Assembly (NCBI GenBank): GCA_937911855.1
Contig: CALDPK010000201.1
Span: 1-7,251 of the forward strand
From: an uncultured Trueperaceae bacterium
Lineage (GTDB): Bacteria; Deinococcota; Deinococci; Deinococcales; Trueperaceae
Length of the DNA stretch: 7,251 nt
Direction: 5' to 3'
The position numbers and the translations under genes were made by a program. Shown piece by piece: positions 1-7,251 of this stretch (its first letter is position 1; each line of letters begins with the position of its first letter). The notes under the pieces are model-generated. The model did no database searches, was not told the DNA's origin, and was given only the letters and a program-made list of their open reading frames with translations.

Positions 1-505
1 CGACCTCTGGCTTGCCGCCTTCCAGAAGCATCACCGGTTCACCCAGCTGCGCTTCGATCATCTGCGCCAGTTCCCGGCGGTCCATCACGTCAGGCAGGCG
101 GCCTTTCACGCCGACGGGCCTGCCGCTGAACTCGCCGAAGTCCTCGAGATCGAGCATCCCCAGCCGGCGTGCGAAACCCCAGTTGTTGCCGACCTCGCGG
201 TGGGCGTCCAGCGGGATGTGCGCGGCGTACAGGCTCAGGCCGTGGTCGAGGAGGAACTTGACCCGGCGGCCGTGCGCGCCGGTTACCGCTTTCGGCTGTC
301 CCCAGAACAGTCCGTGGTGGACTATCAGCATCTGTGCGCCCATGGCAACAGCCTGTTCGAATGTCGACATGCTGCTGTCGACAGCAACAGCAACCGTGGT
401 TACCTCACCCGCACCCTCGACCTGCAGGCCGTTGAGTGACGGGTCGGAATAATCCGCAATCATGAGGTAATCGTTCAGCCACTTGACCAGATCATCTCGG
501 TTCAT
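1..505 (-). CDS. Nif3-like dinuclear metal-centre protein (partial, C-terminus beyond the window)
   Basis: Reading the minus strand from ATG at 505-503 gives 168 codons with no stop before the window edge. The N-terminus runs MNRDDLVKWLNDYL, then SLNGLQVEG (residues 23-31), IVHHGLFWG (61-69) and LYAAHIPLDAH (92-102). These are hallmarks of the Nif3/YbgI family (Pfam NIF3). His63, His64, His96 and Asp100 align with positions that bind the two metals in this family. The C-terminal HxxxE ligands should lie beyond base 1. Family members are about 240-380 aa, so at least a third is missing. The cellular role is not settled; bacterial homologues are often mislabelled GTP cyclohydrolase I type 2. 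No clear Shine-Dalgarno precedes the ATG. A TANNNT hexamer (TAGGCT, bases 520-515) sits 9 nt upstream of it, which would suit a leaderless mRNA, but this is weak. The gene diverges from the purine operon. As I recall it, the Thermus homologue is strikingly similar. Confidence 0.9.
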   Translation of the reverse strand, partial: MNRDDLVKWLNDYLMIADYSDPSLNGLQVEGAGEVTTVAVAVDSSMSTFEQAVAMGAQMLIVHHGLFWGQPKAVTGAHGRRVKFLLDHGLSLYAAHIPLDAHREVGNNWGFARRLGMLDLEDFGEFSGRPVGVKGRLPDVMDRRELAQMIEAQLGEPVMLLEGGKPEV

Positions 506-639
506 ATCGAAGCCAGCCTACAACGGGGGCTTCCGGCGGGTGCTTCGGCGGTCCTTGGCGCCCTGGGCACCGTGCTAGAATTCTGGCGGCTCCCGGGACG
601 TCCGGGTGGCCTTACAGATTCCCTGGAACCAGGAGCCAA
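506..639. promoter_or_regulatory. Divergent intergenic region between the Nif3-like gene and purC
   Basis: This 134-bp non-coding spacer separates the two divergent genes. It holds the candidate operon promoter (555-581), a small hairpin (592-606) and the purC ribosome binding site AGGAG (631-635, 4 nt before the ATG). It also contains an imperfect direct repeat, GCTTCCGGCGG at 529-539 and GCTTCGGCGG at 542-551, of unknown meaning. I see no purine-riboswitch-like core. The room between a start site near 588 and the ATG (about 50 nt) is short for a full aptamer plus expression platform. Confidence 0.6.
555..581 (+). promoter_or_regulatory. Candidate extended -10 sigma70 promoter for the purC operon
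   Basis: TAGAAT at 576-581 is preceded by TGC (573-575), forming a TGnTAnnnT extended -10. A poor -35 match, TTGGCG (555-560), lies 15 bp upstream, which is short; an extended -10 can tolerate a weak -35. Transcription would begin near 588 and give a leader of about 50 nt. That leader starts with a possible hairpin, CCCGG (592-596) paired with CCGGG (602-606) around a 5-nt loop. It is the only reasonable sigma70-like match I see in the intergenic region for the plus strand. No operator is recognised. Confidence 0.4.
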
Positions 640-1347
640 ATGCAGAAACAGGAACTGAAATACGAGGGCAAGGCCAAACGGGTCTGGGCCACCACCGACC
701 CGTACCTGAACCTCATTGAATTCAAGGACGACGCCACTGCGTTCAACGCGCAGAAGCGCGGAACGATCCGTGACAAGGGCGCGCTCAACAACGCCATAAC
801 CGCGAAGCTGTACCCGCTGCTGACTGAAGCCGGCGTCAGCAATCATTTCGTGAAGCTGGTGTCCGAAACAGAGCAGCTGGTGCACGACGTGGAGATAATT
901 CCGGTCGAAGTCATCGTCCGCAACCGGGTTGCCGGCGGCCTCGCCGAGCGGCTGGGCCTTGAAGAAGGAACCGGCCTGCTGTCCCCGATAATCGAGTACT
1001 GCTACAAGTCCGACGCCCTGGGCGATCCCCTTGTCAGCGACAGCACCCCCGTCGCAGTCGGCTGGGCCAGTGCAGGCGAGCTGGCCGCAATGAACAGGCT
1101 GGCTGGCGCTGCCAACACCTTCCTGCTCGGTTTCTTCGCTGAGCGTGGCATCGAACTGATCGACATCAAGTTCGAGTTCGGCCGCCTTGAGAACGGCGAA
1201 GTGATCCTGGCTGACGAGATAAGCCCCGACACCTGCAGGCTCTGGGACGCAACAACCGGTGAACGCCTGGACAAGGACCGTTTCCGCCGCGACCTGGGTG
1301 GCGTCGAGGACGCCTACCGCTACATCTTCGAAAAGGTGCATTCATGA
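640..1347 (+). CDS. purC: Phosphoribosylaminoimidazole-succinocarboxamide (SAICAR) synthetase
   Basis: PurC catalyses the ATP-dependent joining of aspartate to CAIR to form SAICAR in cytosolic IMP synthesis. The 235-aa product has the usual bacterial length. It begins with the nucleotide-binding strand KYEGKAKRVW (7-16) and has DDATAFNAQKRG (30-41). SNHFVKLVSETEQL (67-80) and the first SAICAR-synthetase signature IIPVEVIVRNRVAGG (86-100) follow. The second signature, IELIDIKFEFGR (171-182), and ADEISPDTCRLWD (191-203) are also intact. The start is supported by AGGAG at 631-635, 4 nt upstream, and by alignment to the normal N-terminus. It is the first gene of the operon and divergent from the Nif3-like gene. 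Its TGA stop overlaps the purS start as ATGA. Four Ile codons are ATA, which is noticeable in such GC-rich DNA. Nothing suggests damage or fusion. Confidence 0.97.
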   Translation: MQKQELKYEGKAKRVWATTDPYLNLIEFKDDATAFNAQKRGTIRDKGALNNAITAKLYPLLTEAGVSNHFVKLVSETEQLVHDVEIIPVEVIVRNRVAGGLAERLGLEEGTGLLSPIIEYCYKSDALGDPLVSDSTPVAVGWASAGELAAMNRLAGAANTFLLGFFAERGIELIDIKFEFGRLENGEVILADEISPDTCRLWDATTGERLDKDRFRRDLGGVEDAYRYIFEKVHS

Positions 1348-1598
1348 ACTTCGTCGCCACAGTAAACGTATCGCTCAAAAGCTCGATCCTTGACCCGCAG
1401 GGCAGGACCATCCTGCGCAGCCTTGGCAACCTCGGTTACGACACGGTGACGGGCGTTCGCGCCGGCAAGCAGTTCCGGGTCGAGATGCAGGGCGAGCGGG
1501 CCGAAGTGGAATCACAGCTCGAGGCGCTCGCTCAGGAAGTGCTCTCCAATCCGGTCATCGAGACCGTGGACTGGGAACTGGCCGAGGTGCCGGCGTGA
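1344..1598 (+). CDS. purS: Phosphoribosylformylglycinamidine synthase subunit PurS
   Basis: PurS is the small, non-catalytic subunit of the three-part FGAM synthetase. It bridges PurL to the glutaminase PurQ so that ammonia can pass between them. The 84-aa product is the typical size. It shows the family core VSLKSSILDPQGRTILRSLG (9-28), the GVRAGKQFRVEM strand (37-48) and the C-terminal SNPVIE motif (68-73). The start ATG lies in an ATGA overlap with the purC stop. AAGGTG inside the end of purC can serve as the ribosome binding site, so translation is probably coupled. A separate PurS implies that the organism uses the PurS/PurQ/small-PurL complex rather than the single large PurL of E. coli. 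The last residues, WELAEVPA, extend slightly beyond the conserved core. Confidence 0.96.
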   Translation: MNFVATVNVSLKSSILDPQGRTILRSLGNLGYDTVTGVRAGKQFRVEMQGERAEVESQLEALAQEVLSNPVIETVDWELAEVPA

Positions 1599-1626
1599 CC
1601 CTGATTCGGGGCGCAGGGAGTACTTC

Positions 1627-2294
1627 ATGAAAGCGGCAGTGATCGTTTTCCCCGGCTCCAACAGTGACAACGACGCCGTCATCGGCCTCGAGGACGCCGG
1701 TTACGACGCGCACGCAGTCTGGTACACGGAAACCGGGCTGGACGGCTTCGACCTCATCGTGCTGCCGGGCGGCTTCAGTTACGGCGATCACCTGCGCAGC
1801 GGCGCCATCGCAGCGCGCAGCAAGGTGATGGAGTCAGTGGCCAGGGCAGCCGGGCGGGGCGTGCCGGTACTCGGCATCTGCAATGGATTCCAGATGCTCA
1901 CCGAAGCAGGCCTGCTTCCCGGCGCCCTGCTCCGCAACCAGAACCTGCATTTCGTGTGCCGCACCGTGCAGGTAACGGTTGAATCCACAGCCACCCCGTT
2001 CACGCATGAACTCGAAGGCGGCAGCACGCTGGCGCTGCCGGTAGCCCACGGTGAGGGCCGCTATTACGCTGACGCAGAAACCCTTGCCGAACTTGAAGAC
2101 CAGGGCCGCGTCATCTTCCGCTACGCAGACGGCACGAACCCCAACGGGAGCCTGAATGACATCGCCGGCATCAGCAACGCAGCCGGCAACGTGGTCGGTC
2201 TCATGCCGCACCCCGAACGTGCCATTGCTGACCTGCTCGGCAGCAGCGACGGTCTGGCATTCCTGCAGGGACCGCTCCGGATGGAGGCCGCACA

Positions 2295-2298
<4 letters not shown>
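1627..2298 (+). CDS. purQ: Phosphoribosylformylglycinamidine synthase glutaminase subunit PurQ
   Basis: PurQ is the class I glutamine amidotransferase of FGAM synthetase. It hydrolyses glutamine and supplies ammonia to PurL. The 223-aa product has the normal length. It starts AVIVFPGSNSD (4-14), then LIVLPGGFSYGDHLRSGAIA (43-62) with the oxyanion-loop glycines. The nucleophile Cys85 lies in VLGICNGFQML (81-91), and His195 and Glu197 of the triad lie in GLMPHPERA (191-199). The NPNGS segment (171-175) is also typical. The start is supported by GGGAG at about 1616-1620, 6 nt upstream. The 28-nt gap after purS is the only non-overlapping junction in the operon. The stop TGA overlaps the purL start as ATGA. 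All catalytic residues are present. Confidence 0.97.
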
Positions 2299-4527
<2,229 letters not shown>

Positions 4528-4535
<8 letters not shown>

Positions 4536-6390
4536 CCGGGCAGTTTCATCAATCGCAATCCTGGACTGCGGCGGACAGTACACGAAGGTGATCGACCGCC
4601 GCATCCGCGAGCTGTCGGTGCACAGCGAGATACTGCCGCTCGACACTTCACCCGCCAGGCTGCAGGAGTTCGATGCCGTCATACTGTCCGGCGGACCTGA
4701 AAGCGTGTACGGAGACGCGGCACCCGCGTTCGACCAAGAACTGCTCGACTCCGGCAAGCCGACCCTCGGCATCTGCTACGGCATGCAACTGCTCGTACAC
4801 CATTTCGGGGGCAAGGTTGCCGCCAGCAGCCTCGCCGAGTACGGCGTGGAGGACATCCAGGTCGACGCGGGCTCGAAGCTGTTCAGCGGGCTCGAAGAAA
4901 CGCAGCGGGTGTTGATGAGCCATGGCGATTCCGTCCAGGACATCCCCGAAGGATTCCGGGTCGTGGCCCGCTCGGCGAACGCCATCGCGGCCATCGAGGA
5001 TGCCGGGCGCCGGATCTATGGCGTGCAGTTCCATCCCGAGGTCGACCTGAGCGAGAACGGCCAGCAGATGCTTCAGAACTTCATCACGGAGATCGCGGGG
5101 CTCACGCGCAACTACCGGCTGGAAGACCGCATCGAAACCGCCATCGCCAACATCCGCAGCCAGGTCGGCTCCAACCCGGTGATGGCGCTGGTGAGCGGCG
5201 GCGTGGATTCTGCCGTCACAGCGGCGCTGCTGCTCAAGGCGCTGCCGGCCGAACAGGTGCACGCGCTGCACGTGGATACCGGCTTCATGCGCAAGAACGA
5301 GAGCCACGCGGTCGTCAGCGAGCTGCGCGCCATGGGCCTGACCAACCTGCGGCACGTGCACGTGGCGGACAGGTTCCTGAACGACCAGGTCCGCGGCTCG
5401 GATGGCACGCTCATCGGGCCATTGAGCACGCTGCATGACCCCGAACTGAAACGCGAGCTGGTCGGCAACCTGTTCATGGAAGTGCTGCGCGACGAGCTCG
5501 AGGCGATGGACCTGGATTTCGATTCGACCATCTTCGCCCAAGGCACCCTGCGTCCCGACCTGATCGAGAGCGGCAACCCTGACGTCAGCAAAAGTGCCCA
5601 CAGCATCAAGACGCACCACAACGACGTGCCCATAGTGCGCGCGGCCCGCGAGCAGGGGCGCGTCGTAGAGACGAACGCCGACTGGCACAAGGACGAGGTC
5701 CGCCAGGTGGCCCGCGACCTGGGCCTGAGCGAAGGCATAGCTGGCCGGCAGCCATTCCCCGGGCCTGGTCTGGTATTGCGCATCATCACCTGGGACGGTA
5801 CGGACGACGTGCCGGTGGATCTGGACGAACGGGTGCGCGCCAGCGTGAGCGGAGTCAGACTGGCGGGTGTCCGCACCCTGCCGTTCCGCACGGTGGGCGT
5901 TCAGGGCGATCACCGCAGTTACCGGTTCCTGACCCTGCTGGCCGCGGATGACCTGCGTCAGCCCGGACTCAACCGCATCGGTCAGCAGATCGCCGGCGGT
6001 TTCAGTGAGATAAACCGGGTGGCGCTGTCGCTGGCTTCCAGGGTGGCCCCGGGTGAACTGGTTCCCAGGGCCAGCACCATCGACGCCGACCAGGTGAAGC
6101 TGCTGCAGGAACTCGACGCCCACGCACGCACTGAACTCGCCGACCTGCCGTCAAGTCAGCTGTTCGGCCTGCTGCTGCCGCTCGGCACTGAACCGGGGCG
6201 CTTCACCCTGGCGCTGCGCAGCATCATCACCAGCGATTACATGACCGGCCGGCACGCCCATCTGGGAACCGACCTGCCGGTTGAGCGGCTCACGGCCTGG
6301 GCTGATTCGGTCATCGGTCTGTTCCGTGAGGTGGACGCGGTCATATACGACATAACCGGCAAGCCCCCAGGCACGGTTGAATGGCAGTAA
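4528..6390 (+). CDS. guaA: Glutamine-hydrolysing GMP synthetase, long eukaryote-like form
   Basis: GuaA aminates XMP to GMP using glutamine and ATP. Domain order: class I glutaminase (about 7-190; Cys83 in GICYGMQ, His169 and Glu171 in QFHPEV), ATP pyrophosphatase (about 200-415; P-loop SGGVDS 223-228, AQGTLRPDLIES 337-348, IKTHHND 360-366, PFPGPG 409-414), then a C-terminal part of about 206 residues. E. coli GuaA (525 aa) has about 120 there. The tail contains two dimerisation-like units: one with RTVGVQGDHRSY (454-465) and SEINRVALSL (493-502), a second with ITSDYMTG (567-574) and the XMP-binding end KPPGTVEW (612-619). These, and ILDCGGQYTKVIDRRIREL, match human GMPS far better than typical bacterial GuaA. 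The start overlaps purL by 8 nt (ATGACTGA), with GGAG at 4519-4522, so it is the last operon gene. All catalytic motifs are intact. Seven Ile codons are ATA. Confidence 0.96.
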
Positions 6391-6404
6391 CTGACTGCTT
6401 CCGG

Positions 6405-6429
6405 GTGGGTCAGCACGCGGCTGACCCAC
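6405..6429 (+). terminator. Strong hairpin after guaA, probable operon terminator without a U-tract
   Basis: A perfect 10-bp inverted repeat pairs GTGGGTCAGC (6405-6414) with GCTGACCCAC (6420-6429) around the loop ACGCG. It begins 15 nt after the guaA stop codon. The stem is GC-rich and stable, as in an intrinsic terminator, but the following bases (GCGTCTGAGC) contain no T run. It may therefore be a U-less terminator, a 3'-end stabiliser left by trimming, or part of a factor-dependent end. Its place between guaA and the rRNA promoter supports a role in ending the purine transcript. Confidence 0.6.
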
Positions 6430-6454
6430 GCGTCTGAGCGCAGTCTGCCGGCCA

Positions 6455-6475
6455 ATGTCAGCTGGCACTTGACAT
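6455..6475. repeat. Inverted repeat overlapping the -35 of the rRNA promoter
   Basis: ATGTCA (6455-6460) and TGACAT (6470-6475) form a perfect 6-bp inverted repeat with 9 nt between the arms. The right arm overlaps the -35 hexamer TTGACA. A second small palindromic pair, GCCA (6451-6454) and TGGC (6463-6466), is nested in the same stretch. The spacing (centres about 15 bp apart) would suit a dimeric DNA-binding protein. Because TGACA belongs to the promoter consensus, a chance match to the left arm is quite possible. Confidence 0.3.
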
Positions 6476-6498
6476 GCTGCCTCATAAGGGCCTATACT
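6469..6498 (+). promoter_or_regulatory. Strong sigma70-type promoter of the rRNA operon
   Basis: TTGACA (6469-6474) is an exact -35 consensus. TATACT (6493-6498) is one mismatch from TATAAT, and the spacer is 18 bp. Transcription should start near 6505 and give a leader of about 200 nt before the 16S rRNA. No A/T-rich UP element is visible just upstream. The stretch after the -10 is T-rich (TCTTTTTGCGC). This is by far the best promoter match in the window, as expected for rRNA. It begins about 80 nt after the guaA stop codon. Confidence 0.85.
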
Positions 6499-6590
6499 TC
6501 TTTTTGCGCTTGCGAGAGGTGAGCGGCCAGCGGAAAGGCCAATAAAGCCGTTCCAGACGATGAAAGTCGTTGAGCCGACACCAGCAGGCG

Positions 6591-6603
6591 GGATCCTTGA
6601 AAA
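6591..6603 (+). promoter_or_regulatory. boxA-like antitermination element in the rRNA leader
   Basis: GGATCCTTGAAAA matches 10 of 13 positions of the boxA form TGTTCTTTGAAAA known from Gram-positive rRNA leaders. BoxA binds NusB/NusE and lets RNA polymerase resist early termination on rRNA. The location, roughly 100 nt upstream of the 16S rRNA and after the promoter, is right. No clear boxB or boxC was seen, and the mismatches lie in the normally conserved 5' half, so this remains a candidate. Confidence 0.4.
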
Positions 6604-6650
6604 TCCATTTGCAAGAACCGATTGATTCCTTATTCGTATATAAGTCAGCG

Positions 6651-6664
6651 GCCCGCTTTCGGGC
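6651..6664 (+). other. Small GC-rich hairpin in the rRNA leader
   Basis: GCCCG (6651-6655) pairs perfectly with CGGGC (6660-6664) around a CTTT loop. An alternative pairing of CGGCC (6649-6653) with GGCCG (6666-6670) would compete with it. No T-run follows, so it is not an intrinsic terminator. It is probably part of pre-rRNA folding. Confidence 0.5.
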
Positions 6665-6689
6665 AGGCCGGTTGGCAGTTTTACCAGAT

Positions 6690-6704
6690 TTGCCCTTTGG
6701 GCAA
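6690..6704 (+). other. Hairpin just before the mature 16S rRNA 5' end
   Basis: TTGCCC (6690-6695) pairs with GGGCAA (6699-6704) around a TTT loop, ending 2 nt before the estimated 16S 5' end. It could guide 5' processing, or be opened when the leader pairs with the 3' flank of the 16S rRNA. The assignment rests only on complementarity and position. Confidence 0.45.
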
Positions 6705-6706
6705 TT

Positions 6707-7251
<545 letters not shown>

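Larger units (their letters stand above)
6505..6706 (+). other. 16S rRNA transcribed leader (pre-rRNA 5' spacer)
   Basis: This is the non-coding stretch of about 200 nt between the probable start site and the mature 16S 5' end. It holds a boxA-like element (6591-6603), two clear small hairpins (6651-6664 and 6690-6704) and weaker ones, such as ACGA/TCGT at 6557-6570. The sequence near the mature end would normally pair with the 16S 3' flank to form an RNase III processing stem; that partner lies outside the window. No open frame of interest is present. Together with 6391-6468 this accounts for the 316-nt gap between guaA and the rRNA. Confidence 0.7.

Noticed and set aside
12..452. 146-codon plus-strand open frame at the left edge
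   Set aside because: It is a Ser/Pro/Arg-rich shadow antisense to the Nif3-like gene, whose minus-strand frame carries the conserved metal-binding motifs.
588..639. Purine or other riboswitch in the purC leader
   Set aside because: The predicted leader is only about 50 nt and shows just a 5-bp hairpin (592-606) and a 4-bp one (622-633) touching the ribosome binding site. No aptamer core is seen.
502..1341. 279-codon minus-strand open frame over purC
   Set aside because: It is a shadow of purC; its 3' end also runs through the intergenic region. No domain is recognised.
4648..6123. 491-codon minus-strand open frame within guaA
   Set aside because: It is an antisense shadow of guaA with low-complexity, composition-driven residues and no ribosome binding site or family match.
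6622..6642. Second rRNA promoter (TTGATT with TATATA)
   Set aside because: The spacing is only 9 bp, far too short for sigma70, so it is probably A/T-rich leader sequence.

Overview
This 7.25 kb window is mostly a compact, co-directional de novo purine biosynthesis operon, purC-purS-purQ-purL-guaA (640-6390, + strand). A divergent, truncated Nif3-family gene lies on its left (- strand, 1-505). The promoter, leader and first ~545 nt of a 16S rRNA gene lie on its right (6469-7251, + strand). The protein-coding DNA is clearly GC-rich, with third positions mostly G or C. The 16S fragment is visibly less GC-rich.

Organism: a bacterium. The separate PurS, PurQ and short PurL (746 aa) exclude the fused large PurL of E. 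coli-type gammaproteobacteria. The Nif3 fragment reads very like the Thermus Nif3 protein as I remember it. The late part of the 16S fragment (GCAGTTAGGAAT, GCGTGAGGGATGAAGG, GACGGTACC, ATTAGCACCGGCTAACTCCG) recalls Deinococcota. Other parts of the 16S are unusual, and the GMP synthetase is not the Thermus/Deinococcus kind. My best guess is a deep or poorly sampled lineage in or near Deinococcota, held at only about 0.45 confidence.

Layout: 1-505 Nif3-like gene, C-terminus outside the window; 506-639 divergent intergenic region with a possible extended -10 promoter for the operon; 640-4535 purC, purS, purQ and purL; 4528-6390 guaA, overlapping the end of purL by 8 nt; 6391-6468 hairpin and spacer; 6469-6498 near-consensus sigma70 promoter; about 6505-6706 rRNA leader; 6707 to the window end, 16S rRNA 5' domain up to the 530 loop.

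How the genes work together: PurS, PurQ and PurL form the three-part FGAM synthetase. PurC makes SAICAR four steps later in IMP synthesis by pathway order (after PurM and the PurK/PurE steps). GuaA converts XMP to GMP at the end of the guanine branch. Three of the four junctions are overlaps (ATGA twice, 8 nt once), which suggests translational coupling. Most of the window is ordinary housekeeping. The most unusual element is guaA, which encodes a 620-aa, eukaryote-like GMP synthetase with two apparent dimerisation units instead of the usual ~500-525 aa bacterial form. I see no mobile element, CRISPR array, defence system or tRNA.
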